A DNA stretch of 64,000 nt, taken from assembly GCA_002633005.1 (NCBI GenBank), contig NMRA01000691.1, forward strand, positions 1 through 64,000, in the 5' to 3' direction. The notes below the pieces were generated by a model. The model ran no database searches and had not been told where the DNA came from. It saw only the letters and a program-made list of their open reading frames with translations. The first letter of the stretch is position 1. Every line of letters begins with the position of its first letter. Below are positions 32,416 through 43,793 of the stretch, one piece after another. Position numbers and translations under genes: made by a program. The DNA is from Phoronis australis. Lineage: Eukaryota > Phoronida > Phoronidae.

Positions 32416-33100
32416 TTTCAGGTAGAATGAGACTTAGTGACAAAAACTAATTTAGCTTTTATACAAAGAAACTGAATCCAAACTCTCTTTCGAAAGCAAA
32501 ATATTACAAAAAATATTCAAAACTGTCGTACTCTGGGAATGGATCGTTTGAATTTTGACAGTATTTCTTTGATAGACAAACCCCTGTAACATGTGTTTTC
32601 AAATATACTGTAACGAGCAACAAATAAACTTTATTACTTTTTTGTTGTTATCAGTTGCAATAGAACGACTTTATGTTAACATTCTGATCTTACACTACTG
32701 TTGCCAGATCAATGTTTCCGTAAAACAGTACTTCCTGCATACATACGATTTACACCCCGACGCTCTATAAAAGGTTCACCGTCGGTGCTTGCGATAAAAA
32801 TTGATAAAGGTGCAATAAGAGCAGAGACGGTTATTAAGTTTTCACTTACAAAGGAGGCACATGTAAACGCTGGAGATTGGTTCGGGGTCGATTTGCTATT
32901 TGTAGGAGTTTACTCCAAAGGGTCATTTGCCCACTCCGAAATTTTTAGGAATATCAAGCTTTCGAAAACTGTGATTTCGGAAAGGGACTCATACATGTTT
33001 TCTCGGTCACTTCGTTCTGTATCTGTATTGAAATTATCAGTGTTTGCCATGCAGTCATTATAACATAAATTTAGTTTTCTCTATGACTGCTGCGTCCAAG
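32416..33100. other. intergenic with a 130-codon open frame of unknown standing
   Basis: A plus-strand frame is open from about 32665 to 33063 and includes SVLAIKIDKGAIRAETVIKF and VNAGDWFGVDLLFVGVYSKG. Composition looks protein-like, but I recognise no family, there is no clear ATG start, and it sits among repeats. Treat it as unproven. Confidence 0.25.
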
Positions 33101-33718
33101 GGCCCCATTTCGCAAAAACTTATTAAAATAATATTAAGTTAACTTAAGACAGATATTCAGAATTAGTTAAGTCCGGCAACGACATTTCCGTAAAAACGTT
33201 TAAAGAAGCAATAAGATTTTGATGTTGGATCTTAGACAAACAATATGGCGCATTTTGACATAGGTTGATATACAAACTACCTCTTCACCACCTGCTACAG
33301 GTTCAAGAGCTAAGCAAGGCGGTGTGGAAAATAAAATTTCAGGAACAATGTTGAAACAAATGGAAATTCATTGGCTTGAGAAGACCGTGATATGGCTTGA
33401 AGATATTTCACATGTGCTGCCCTGCATTGTCTCTACGTCCATTACAGTTCTCCAATGCAGAAGAATTTAACAATGCTGAGGGACATTGGATTGTAAAAAA
33501 ATAGTGACTTTTTTCTTAACAGTTTACGCTGTTAGTAGTTTTAAAATTTGGCCATTTAGACTAAAGGTCCAATCAGAGGTACGTTAAATTTATGTCCTAG
33601 CTTAGACAGATCTCTGTCTTAATTTTGCTCTGATATGAATTATGAATCAATGCTAAGACATTGAGGTCTTAAGTTATCAGGTTGAGACAAGACGGATTTT
33701 TTTTTCATGAAACGGACC
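33101..33718. mobile_element. MITE-like element with inverted ends of about 50 bp
   Basis: The left end GGGCCCCATTTCGCAAAAAC leading to TTAACTTAAGAC matches the reverse complement of the right end (GTCTTAAGTTA ... TTTTCATGAAACGGACC). The body has no coding capacity. Ends of the type GGxCCxTTTCATGAAAA with TTAAGAC occur in dispersed elements of several aquatic animals; the family name is not certain. Confidence 0.5.
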
Positions 33719-34069
33719 AGGTACTGCTGTTATTTTGAGAATTCTGACTATGGTTTTGATTTTTTCTTGAGTGGTTGAATGGAAGAGGGGCAAAGAGGGA
33801 TCAAAATTCCGGTTCCGTGCGTTCCTTTCCTTTTGGCACTTTTCCCGATTGTCACTCTTGACTTCTGTTTCCGATTCCCAAAGAATGTTTGCACCAGATC
33901 CCAGCTAAAATTTTCATCATTATTGAAAGTAGTCTTGATTTAACGTACTGTAGTACTCTTGAAAAGAAAGTACATTTAAGTGAATTTTTTTCTAATTTAG
34001 GACAAATATTGAATTTCATCTACCAAAGTATATCAGTACTGTAGAAGTACTTTGTAAAATACAGCGCTG
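33719..34069. other. intergenic, no feature seen
   Basis: No open frame or repeat of note. Confidence 0.35.
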
Positions 34070-34250
34070 TCCCCACTTATTTCGGTGCTGCGCCCCACAT
34101 GCCCACTGAACGATAAACATTGCAATTAATAGATCTGTCTAAATCGACTCGCATTCTTGTTAAAACATTTTTACTCAAAACCACTTGAAACTTTAAACAA
34201 AATAGAATTTAAGTCAATCTATAAAGTAACATTTAAGCAAGTACATGTAA
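34070..34250 (+). repeat. local repeat family, partial copy
   Basis: TATTTCGGTGCTGCGCCCC...CTGAACGATAAACATTGCA through ACTTTAAACAAAATAGAA matches 34535-34735 in the next copy. Confidence 0.65.
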
Positions 34251-34366
34251 AATACAGCTTCGTAAGTGTGGGAATTTTTATTATCGATTTTTTAATATCT
34301 ATAGTTGTCTATGCAACTATACTGTGTTTATTCACAATCGAGCTTAATGTCGACGGTATAAAAATG

Positions 34367-35085
34367 GATTATTACACGGCGAAGTCGTTATCTCCCGTAA
34401 TCTAAAGTCCAACTGGATTTTGGAGAATAAAAATTTCAATTCTCGTAATAAACTAGTGTGCTTTATTGATACCACACACCATGGGCGGCGCACCATAGGG
34501 GGCTGGGAGGGGGTTATTAGCCACCCCCTTATTTCGGTGTTCCGCCGCCCGTGCACATTGAACGACAAACATTGCATTGGATAGATCTGCCTCTCTCGAC
34601 TTCCCTGGGCTTCGTAACTTCTTTCTACGTAGAAGTACCAATGTCGGAAGTCGTGGTCTTATAAGAAACGCCAAGTCATTCTTGTTAAAATGATTTTATT
34701 TAAAATCAATCGAAACTTTAAACAAAATAGAAAAAAGAGAATCTGTCAAATAAGATTGAAGCAAACATGGCAGCTTACTGCACAGCTTGTGCTATGCTTC
34801 CACCGGGAAAACATTGTTTGCTGACGTAGGTTACCACCGGTTACTGAGTATAACGTCCAAGTCAAAGATTCCAGACAACATAATTGCACCATCGTTTGTT
34901 GTATTTGGGAAGAAGAAGAAGATAATCCCCGTGTTTAAATTGGAGATCGATGATTTACAAGTGAATGAAAATGATAGAGGAATGAAAGATGTTTCTTTTA
35001 TTGAAATTGTACCTAAAAAAATTTCGGTACAATGCGGTTGGTTGAACTAGCAATTATTGCGCGTCCTCAAAGTATTCAGTTTTGA
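34367..35085 (+). repeat. local repeat family, long copy
   Basis: Collinear with 38613-39187: GATTATTACAyGGCGAAGTC, ACTGGATTTTGGAGAAT, the TCTCGACT block, GAGAATCTrTCAA, GTAGGTTACCAC, AAATTGGAGATCG and ATTGTTGCGCGTGCTC. This copy carries an extra segment of about 120 bp with a GGGCGGCG hairpin (34481-34557). The open frame at 34787-35050 falls inside and is disrupted in the other copy, so it is probably not a gene. No coding core was recognised. Confidence 0.75.
34481..34557. repeat. GC-rich hairpin in the local repeat
   Basis: GGGCGGCGCACC on the left pairs with GGTGTTCCGCCGCCC on the right, and inner GGGAGGGGG pairs with CCACCCCC, giving a two-step hairpin. It is absent from the copy at 38.6 kb and partly present at 34070. 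Confidence 0.6.
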
Positions 35086-35279
35086 AAGTTTTGTAATTTT
35101 CCTCAAAGCTTTTGAGAGCTGTCGATCGAAATCCCCTCTCGAAATCCCTGGCCACGGGCCTGAGAACCCTACTCCAAAAACACTCATAATTGCGTAGCTA
35201 ACTGTTGCAGAGGAATTTATAGTAGCGACGTTCAAGCTGGTACTTACCTTACCCCCAGAGATCAAGGATACGATGGTCA

Positions 35280-36330
35280 GTGGACACATCTGTGAGCCAA
35301 GCAGAGAGCTTGTTACAGATCAGAGGTATCATTGGCAACACCTGTGTAGGACGACAAGTTTTGGAGACATCCCAGTTCCAACAATGGGAAAAGGCGAAAG
35401 TGAGACAGCGGAGGAAGATGGTTCAAGCTGAGGTGATATTATCAGAGGCGGAATCCCGGGAAGCTAAGGAGTTCCAACTTAACCAGGAGGGAGCATGGAC
35501 CAGTTGGAACCTCCCAGAGAGGAAGGTAACATAGACAGACATGTGTAGGATGGAGCCAATGCGTATTCATTTTCTGCTTTGCTCGGTCTACGACGTGTTG
35601 CCATCGCCTACTAACGTTCTACGCCAGGGCCTAGTGGATGACTCAACCTGCCAGTTGTGTGGAGGAAGAGTTATAGTTGCCCACATCGTATAGCACTTCA
35701 GCAGGGCCGATGTACATAGCGCCAGGGCCAAGTGCTGAAGACTCTTGCATAAATCATACATGTAGATGAAGAGCGTAAAACAAGAGTGAGTCAGCCCAGG
35801 GCAAGAACCCATCACATTCAATTCGTCAGGCCAGGTGAGCTATGGAAGAAGTCACATCAGCAGCCTTATATCTTGGATGTACATGTAGTAAGCACGCAGT
35901 TGAGAGTAGATCTGGGAAGAAAGCTTGTGTTCCCAAGTATTGTCAAAACAGCGCTGCACCCTGACATGATTCTGTGGTCGGATACTCATGAGGGTATTTT
36001 CATTATAGAGCGTACACTGCCATGGGAGGAAGGATGCGAGGAGACCCATGGAAGGAAGTTATCAAATTACAGCGAGATGGCGGAGACATGCAGAGCTAAA
36101 GGTTGCCGGACTTGTTTTTTTCCTGTAGAGGCACATGTAGAATGCAGATGCTTTCATGCAAGATCTGTATGGTTATTGTTGGTAAGGCTCGGTGTGCGAT
36201 AAGAGGGAAAAAGCTGTAGTGAGAGGACTGGGTGAGACAGCTGAGAGGACATCATTTTGGCTGTGGTATAGTCGGAGTGAAGGAAGTTAGAGGCGAGTCA
36301 AGGAAGCTGGACGCCATCTGACGACATCAG
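35280..36330 (+). mobile_element. LINE ORF2 C-terminal region with zinc knuckle and PD...E motif
   Basis: The frame reads EGAWTSWNLPERKVT, a TAG at a usual Trp, then MRIHFLLCSVYDVLPSPTNV, QGLVDDSTCQLCGGRVIVAH and a second TAG. After a frame change comes LRVDLGRKLVFPSIV, LHPDMILWSDTHEGIFIIER, TLPWEEGCEE and, after further frame changes, REKAVVRGLGETAERTSFW. Regions of this layout close the ORF2 of a group of LINEs common in aquatic invertebrates: a C-x2-C-x7-H knuckle followed by PD-x14-E, which fits the REL-type endonuclease motif of R2/R4/NeSL-like elements. The RT itself is not present. The copy is broken by at least two stops and several frameshifts. The endonuclease reading is inference. 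Confidence 0.65.
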
Positions 36331-36879
36331 GCTTTGCCTTCAACTAGATAGAGCACGAGGAAAGAAAAGTGATCCTGGTACAGCTGTTAAGAAGAAGGGG
36401 CGACAAGACCAAACTGCATAGAAGCCTGACAGCTATTGAGGCAGATAACACATGTATACCTGTCAGACATGTGAGTTATTCATGAATTCAATTACATAGC
36501 AAGAACTAACACCGGATCAATCAAATTAAAAAACTCTACGCATGCGCAGAGTAACCTCAGCAGCACGAAATCGAAGTTGGCATTCCAGGGCTAGAGTTCT
36601 GTGTTGCAATGAAGAAGTGTCCCTTTTTACGGCTCATTACGCAAAATCCAAAATGGTAATCATTAATTAAGCTCGCGTGGACGCAAACGAATACACCATT
36701 GGTTTTACGGGACACTTTTTTAATGTACACCAGACGGATGGTGATCTGCAAAACTGTAACGATACACAGAACAAGAATTTAATAACCCTAATGTATTGTA
36801 ACATAGTACAAGAAAATTTAATTCGAAATATATGAGTTATAACTGTCTAAAACCAAATATATTGCAATAACGTGTGCTG
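36331..36879. other. intergenic, no gene recognised
   Basis: No feature seen apart from short frames. Confidence 0.35.
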
Positions 36880-37010
36880 GAGAACATATTAAATCTGTTA
36901 CCTCTACTAAATATTTTGGAGTTCAACTTGGCCAGTCACCGTCAGGTGAAAAAATTGCTAAACATATTTTGAAAAATGCTAACTCCAGACTTAACTGTGT
37001 CATTCCACCA
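36880..37010 (+). mobile_element. LINE reverse-transcriptase thumb fragment
   Basis: The frame reads EHIKSVTSTKYFGVQLGQ, then GEKIAKHILKNANSRLNC, matching the thumb block (tKYLGV...L....H...I..kAn..L) of jockey/CR1-like reverse transcriptases. Nothing before or after continues it. Confidence 0.55.
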
Positions 37011-37843
37011 GAGCACCAAAATGTCGACTCTAGGGTCACTGACTGAGATTTTGAAAAATGATTGAGTGTACATACATCTTGTTGGGATATGTTCTAAATG
37101 CTTATTTGAAATTTTTGGGTTATTATATTTTAAGTTAGAGCATGATGGATATTTTTCCCAAAACAGCTCATTTTTGGTTCCAAACGGCTTTAAAACACAT
37201 TTTTCTATTTCAGACATTAATGCCTTTCCTATGATATAGGCTTCTGTATTCAAAGTGAAAAAAATAATTGTCGGTTCGACAGCTTTAACTCAATTTTTTA
37301 TAAAAAAAGCTAAATCGCTTTAAATATTGCACAAATCGAAACATTTCATTAAAAAGCACACGAATTACTCATGTCAGCCTAAAAATTGTCTCAAAGGACT
37401 TCAACCGTTTTGAGTATTGTCACCAGGCAATTATGTCATCACTTGCGCCTGTGTAATCTCTGACCCACGGTCAGTTAAGAACGCACTTACCCACTTTTCC
37501 ATTAAACCTATACAGTCTGTCGTAATACCTCCCTAAAATGTTCATTCTCAATAATTACCTGTCTTAGAACCAGTTTAAATGTATCAAAGTAACAAAAACA
37601 GTCGTTTAAAATTTTTGAATAATCAACATTGGGTCATTTTTAGAAAAGAAATTGAAAAAAGCCCATTCAAGAGATTTTTTTGATTTGTTCACATATCCAA
37701 CGTCTATCCAAAAATCATAAAATGTCCACAGCCCCGCAGAAGCACTTGAGTGACACACACTTTCAACTCTACAAAAAGTGCTTACATATTTACCTCACCT
37801 TATGATTGCAGCGAAATCATTAATATCAGTTTTATTTGGTAGT
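37011..37843. other. AT-rich intergenic, no gene recognised
   Basis: The minus-strand frame at 36942-37253 overlaps the thumb fragment and has no domain of its own. Confidence 0.35.
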
Positions 37844-38198
37844 CCTCATGTCCCACTTCTTAATTCCATTATGTGTTTCCTCTCATTGCATGCAATCTAT
37901 CTGTATTTTATACTAGAAAAATTTTGTCGGTATGCAAAAAGTTGACGTTTTCTTTGTAAACTTTTGAAGGCCTATAGGTAAAAAACTAAGAGGTTAATTA
38001 GTGCAAAATTAGTGATTTATNCCTCATGTCCCACTTCTTAATTCCATTATGTGTTTCCTCTCATTGCATGCAATCTATCTGTATTTTATACTAGATAATT
38101 TTTTTCGGTATGCAAAAAGTATACGTTTTCTTTGTAAACTTTTGAAGGCCTATAGGTAAAAAACTAAGAGGTCAATTAGTGCAAAATTAGTGATTTAT
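37844..38198. other. unmerged contig-end overlap around N at 38021
   Basis: 37844-38020 (177 bp) is repeated as 38022-38198 (177 bp) with only a few substitutions, directly on both sides of the single N. This is the signature of two allelic contig ends joined without being merged. Confidence 0.92.
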
Positions 38199-38612
38199 GT
38201 ACCAGAGCCACACCATGATCATTTACACACAATTTAAGGTGAATCTGTAAGATGACTACTAGAGTGAATTTGGATTTCTTTTATTTTTCTCGTGTAATGA
38301 CTGTTAAAATTTTATAAAGTCGCCAGTGCACCCATTTACAAGCCGCTCCTTTCGTCTCTGATTCTCTGTCATTTCGACCACGCTTGCTTTTCATTGTATC
38401 CAGGATTGTTTAAAACAAACAAAGATAAATTACATCACTGTTAAAATAAAATTATCATGTTCCTTCTGAAATTTCACCCTAGAACTCATATTGGAGCATC
38501 CAACAAGTTAATATTCTCTCCTTCTGGTAGAGAGTTACTTTTCTTAAACTTAGCTTGAAGTATACCATTTTCCATGCCTGTGCAACAACATCCTTTCTTC
38601 ATAATAAATATA
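38199..38612. other. intergenic, no feature seen
   Basis: No open frame or repeat of note. Confidence 0.35.
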
Positions 38613-39187
38613 GATTATTACATGGCGAAGTCGTTATTCCCCGTTATCTAGAGCCCGAGTGGATTTTGGAGAATTATCGCCCGAACGAGAAACATTGAAA
38701 TGAATTGATCTACCTTTCTCGACTCGCCTCGGCTTTGTAACTACTTTCTATGCCAGAGGTCCGGGGTCGGAGGTCGTGACCTTTTCAGAAAAACCGAGAT
38801 GTTTTTGTAAAATAATGCTTTTACTCAAAACCAATTGAAAAATAAAACAAAGAGAATCTATCAATTAAGGTTTAGCAACTATTATAGCTTACTACACATT
38901 TCATCACGCTAAGCTTCGACCGTTAATATATCGTCTGCTAAAGTAGGTTACCACTAGTAACTGAATATAATGCTCAAATCAAAGGATCCCGACCACACGA
39001 CACCTGCATTCAAATTGGAGATCGGTGATATACAAGTGAGAGAACACGAGAGAAAAATTTCACTGAATTAAAATATCGTTTTTATGGAAATTATGCGTCT
39101 TATTTTTCATAGCGTATAATTGTCGGTGCGATGCCATTTGCTGAACATGCGATTGTTGCGCGTGCTCATTTAAGTATTCTATTTTTA
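38613..39187 (+). repeat. local repeat family, second long copy
   Basis: Collinear with 34367-35085 but shorter (lacks the GC hairpin and other segments). A tRNA-like sequence follows directly at its right end. Confidence 0.75.
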
Positions 39188-39196
39188 CGTTGGAGG

Positions 39197-39320
39197 ACGT
39201 CAGCCGCTGAGTGGTGTAGTGGTAAAGTCGGCGACTCGCAACTGGTGAGGCCCGGTTTCGAATCCGGCCGCGGTTTCCCGCCAAAACGATATCTCACTAG
39301 TGAGATAACTTTCTGGGTTG
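39197..39320 (+). mobile_element. tRNA-derived SINE head
   Basis: A box TGGTGTAGTGG at 39212-39222 fits the Pol III consensus at every position. B box GGTTTCGAATCC at 39254-39265 has one extra or changed T. The 31-base gap between the boxes is normal for a tRNA. Acceptor and T-stem pairing is imperfect and the anticodon stem is poor (the loop would give CGC), so this is not a working tRNA gene. An 18-bp perfect palindrome TATCTCACTAGTGAGATA follows at 39290-39307. Confidence 0.7.
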
Positions 39321-42036
39321 TATATGCCATTCGAGGCTAATATTGTGGTTTAATTCTCGCATATGACATAGACACAAAATTTGCAATAGTGTTGGTTCAC
39401 AACAAAACCAAACTCCCTTTCAGAGGAACTGTAGCTTGGAATGAACTCTCCATAACCATAAAAATACTCAATCCCAAAATTCTTTGACGCGCCTAGTAAA
39501 TGCCTCTTTATTCAATTAATTATCTAGTGCTGAGAATAATATGTATGTATATAATTGATTTTTACCTCGCATTTCTCTTATGTGTTACTAACCCGTTATC
39601 TTTCGTTTTCTAGTATTCTTCATTCATTTAGTTCATTCATTCATTCATTTTATTATTTATTGATGTATATGTGCATATAAGTATTTATTATTTTAAGATA
39701 TTTATGATTATCTTAATTTACCTATTTAGTAACTAAATTACTGATTTACTGCTGATTGTCTTTTGTCTTTCAACGGTTTCCATTTTCCCATCTTTTTAGG
39801 TACCATAATGGAAATAAGTCTTTGACGCTTTATGTTATGCGTGTCTTGAACTTGCCCGCATTTACTGAATAGCGGCCAAAAAACGGCCCGATCACGATTC
39901 TCGAGAAAAGCCTTTCCATCTATCGAATTAAAACCTACCTCTATGATAAGTACCTGTAAATGACCCCCTCCCAACATAGTCTGCCTTTGGGACCTGTGTA
40001 GAAAGTGTTCTTTAGAAAATGTTGACTTACTTCAGGACGTAATGTCTCAGAAATGGTTTCTACAATGTTCCCCATACACGCTCCACTTTTGCATGAGTGG
40101 TCATTAAAAGATGATTTGCTTAACTATAAAATTACAGCAAAATGGTGATTTTCTTCATTTTATTGGTTAAATTTCAAACGAAATTTGGTAATATCTTGTT
40201 ACTCTATTTTAATGAACCTTTGCGTCTCCTAAAATTCTCAAAAAATATGGGCACGTGATCCAATTAATGGCATATTGGTAAAAATTAAAAAAACGAATTC
40301 TTATGGCTTTCCACTTTGTTACTGAATCAAAATCTATATCTTTGCTATATACTCAGAAATTTTGATATGGTTAACTTTACGGACAACAAAGATTAATTTC
40401 TACTTTCACATGAGTGTAGAGAATGTCCCAAATATTAAGAAAAATATTCTGAAAATGTGATTAGCAGAAAGTGGTTTCACTGGGAACAAACGGTGTCTTT
40501 CATTTTGGTCTTCAGCACGTGGAAGTAAAATGCAACTTTTGACTGTTATTACAAAATTCTTGAGTGGTGATGCTACACTAACGTAATAGAGAAGCTTCAT
40601 CGTGAAAATCGAGACTTTAAAAAATTGCTGCACTCAGGTGTAAACGAATGTTTGTCGTTGCAAAAAGAACTTGGGTTTTCTGAAATGCGAAATCACCGTT
40701 AGTTTCTCCTTCCTAATATTCATGTTGCAGAGTTTTTTAAAACTCTTCTGAGAAACGATAAAAACACAAATGCCCTGTGTATACGTGACTTTTTACACAG
40801 AATATACATACAGACGGCGATAAAAGTCTTACCACACCGTCGCATTAGATAAAAACCTTATCGTTTCCGATTGCAGATGTCTGGGTCTATTTTTGTGGTT
40901 GTTCTGATAACAAGCCGTTTCAACATGTTAAAAAATCCAACGCTGTACGTAGTATAAAAAATAAGAAATCAACGAGTTCATGGTGCATGTATAGTGGGTT
41001 AAAAATTAACAAAACGTTCTTGCCATTCCCACTTTCTTATCAACTAGGCCGTAAAGTATGGGCGGACCCAGATACAAGGGATTTAGGATTGTCACAATAA
41101 ATTGTTTTCGGTAAATTGCCGTCGGACTCCTATTGTGAATTTCCGGTACCGCCACTGGAAGATAACAGGATAATTATGTGTATTTCACAACCTTGTTGGG
41201 ACCCTCGGATCATCGCAAATTTCAACAATGAATTATTATCCTTGAGTCACCATCCCTTTATCCCTTGCCACCGCTGTATGTTTGGCCGTCGGATTCTACT
41301 TATTTTGAAGAATGCCACTGAGTACCATTTGGAATGGCAGGTGTCTACTAGTGCTCCTCCACAGACCTATTGTCACTTTTCCCTAATGAGATGTAACCAT
41401 CAGTTATGACTTTTCGGCTGATCTCCGGTATTCACACATGTTAAAAACACCCCATCCCCTCTCCAATACAGACAAATGGCACTGCAGTTTTTGCAGTATA
41501 ATTTTTTTTTTAAATAACCGCTTTTGGTTTTAAGTATGGTGATCACTATGTATATTGTATGAAGAAAGCAAATAAGATTTAATCTAAAACTATGAAGTTT
41601 TCTTTCATTACATTAGTCGTAATTGTTGGACCAATAGTCATACTATAAAATTAAAGCCTGCTAAGAGACGCGCGATGCGCTTTGTGAAACTGTTTGTATA
41701 TTATAAGCATTGTTTCTATGGATGTACATGTATCCTCTATTTTTGGCGACCAACATTTGACATTAAATATAATCGGTTATTTCAAGTTCACTTCGTGCCA
41801 GGTCATTAAATAATTAAGTTTTCATCTGTGAGAGTTTTTAGGTGTTTCAACGTGTTCGTAGAAGTGTATTGTTATCAAAAGAAGTAATGTCATATTGCTC
41901 CACAAGTTTTAACATACACCGTAGAAACGGCTCGCGTTTTAAATCTGTTGTGGGCACATGTACGTGTTTCAGTGGTTTTTGGATGAATGAATTTTGACAC
42001 ATTAAGACATTACCCGAAGCGACATGTATATACTGT
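39321..42036. other. AT-rich intergenic, no gene recognised
   Basis: Includes a short ATTC tetranucleotide run near 39620-39650. The plus frame at 41116-41409 and the minus frames at 39738-39977 and 40406-40633 show no domain. I could see no RNA gene. Confidence 0.4.
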
Positions 42037-42330
42037 ATACCATGTAGTTTCGGAAAGTGTATATTGGGTGGAGTGTAAGAGCAATTGGAAACCGGGATAT
42101 ATGATATACTGGGGCATATATCTAACGGGACATACATGTATAAAGCTGCATGCTATACATTGTATACACCCGGCTAATGGGACATACAATGTATGTACTT
42201 GCGGGCTATAAATGCACTGAGGCATATACCAAATGAGGTATATACAGTTTCGGGCTATATATTGTTCTGGGGCACACACCCTATGGGGCAGCTATAGTTG
42301 CGACCTATAAATTGTATATATACCCCACTT
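42037..42330. repeat. degenerate tandem repeat, units of about 45-60 bp
   Basis: Imperfect units of the form GGGmATATA...ACTGGGGCATATA...AAyGGGACATACA recur about five times, mixed with TATACATTGTATA palindromes. The long frames on both strands here come from the repeat structure. Confidence 0.5.
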
Positions 42331-42372
42331 TTAGGTTTCAGATAATAATTTCACATCTGCATAGAAACATGA

Positions 42373-42436
42373 AGATGTGTGTGTGTGTTTGTATGTATAC
42401 ACAAACACACACACATATGTGTATATATATATATAG
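42373..42436. repeat. (GT)n / (AC)n / (AT)n compound microsatellite
   Basis: GTGTGTGTGTTTGTATGTA runs into ACACAAACACACACACATATGTG and then ATATATATATA. The first two halves are nearly complementary, so the tract can fold back. Confidence 0.9.
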
Positions 42437-42628
42437 GAATCGTTAGTTGTACTTTTCTCATATTTAAGTTGAGGAAATTTTACGCGTACGTCTCGTTCAT
42501 ATTGTGAAATCTTTCTCAACAGCGGGGCATTTTCACAAAAGACGTTGCTCTTGTCGGCTGGCGACTGGTATTTCATGTAAGGCACTTCACTTTTACAAAA
42601 TATTGCACAAACGTGTGATCAGGCTAAA

Positions 42629-42638
42629 TCTCGCGAGA
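42629..42638. promoter_or_regulatory. TCTCGCGAGA promoter palindrome
   Basis: The perfect 10-bp palindrome TCTCGCGAGA is a recognised core element of many TATA-less animal promoters. It sits about 155 bp before the first readable codon of the RecQ-like helicase relic on the plus strand and may mark its promoter. Confidence 0.4.
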
Positions 42639-43793
42639 TAATATCGGTTCGCATCCGCCCAAAATAAACCGCGAAAAAACGGTTCGTTATCGTTGTAACA
42701 TGAGAGTTTCATAGTAGCTGGTATCATAATTTTAAAAATGGTAATTAAAATCCGGTGTAGTTATCAGTAAGTGAACATAAAACGGTCATTGTGCGATTAA
42801 AACGGAATAAAACTAAAAAAGCACAGTTGACAGATCAGGTGATTGCACTATTGGCGTTCCCGCACGATGTTGTAGCGGTGGTACCAACTAGGTTTGGAAA
42901 AAGTCTGATATACTGTACCAGCTCACTCCATTCTGTGTTGCTGCATTCAACAATGAAGATTCCACAGAGACTAAAAACTTATATTGGTGATTCCACCATT
43001 GAATAGTATTATGTTTTAACCAAATTGCCGAGTTGACAGAAAAGTTTGGCATTAAATGCCGTACACTAGATTACAATACCATAACGGCAACCGTTATTCT
43101 CGAGACAACAGTGATGATGATACTGATGACGAAGAGAATATTGGTGACGTTTTTAGAACTGTTCCAATTAGTGATATAATTAAAGGAAATCATCAAGTGG
43201 TGTATGCTCACCCTGAGGCTTTGATGTCAACAAGTGACGATTTGAAACTCTTGCGAAACAAGGAATTTTCTTCAAACGTGGCAGTTGCGGCAATAGACGA
43301 AGGACACATTGTGTTAGAATGGTGAGTATACTGCGGACAGAAATAGCTTCAAATATATTTTTTCGTATCACAACAGGTTTCACAGCAACAAATGGTTATA
43401 ACTTTTCAGATACACTATTGATCCAGAATTTCCGACGCTGTGACTGGACGTTTCACGGTAATCGGGACAAGCTGCCAAACAATCAATAACATACATTTCT
43501 TCAATGCAGATGTAATAAAAAAAAAACAAAAAATGTCTCCCAAAATACATGACATCCTGGAATTAACAGTTAACCCAGCAGCCTTTTTATGTCACCCTAA
43601 AGTGCAAAAAGTGGGGGGCACAGACTGGTAAATTCTCATGATTAAAATCAGATTTTCATGAATCATTTTACTGTCAATGTTGCCCTTTAATTTCTGATTT
43701 TTGGCAGAGTAACGCCAACAATCATAGTTTTAAAACTTTCCTGTGACATTCATGTCAACGTTGTTTTCGTCATATTTTCTATGATTATTATAC

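Noticed and set aside
32665-33063. Independent gene of about 130 codons
   Set aside because: No ATG at the start, no recognised family and no splice context; kept only as a note in the interval annotation.
34787-35050. 87-codon plus-strand frame
   Set aside because: Falls inside a repeat whose other copy (38.9-39.1 kb) lacks the frame.
37844-38198. 177-bp tandem duplication as a biological event
   Set aside because: The copies meet exactly at a single N, as at three other joins, which indicates unmerged contig ends.
39201-39275. Functional tRNA gene
   Set aside because: A and B boxes fit, but acceptor, anticodon and T stems pair poorly and the T loop has an extra base. A SINE head fits better.
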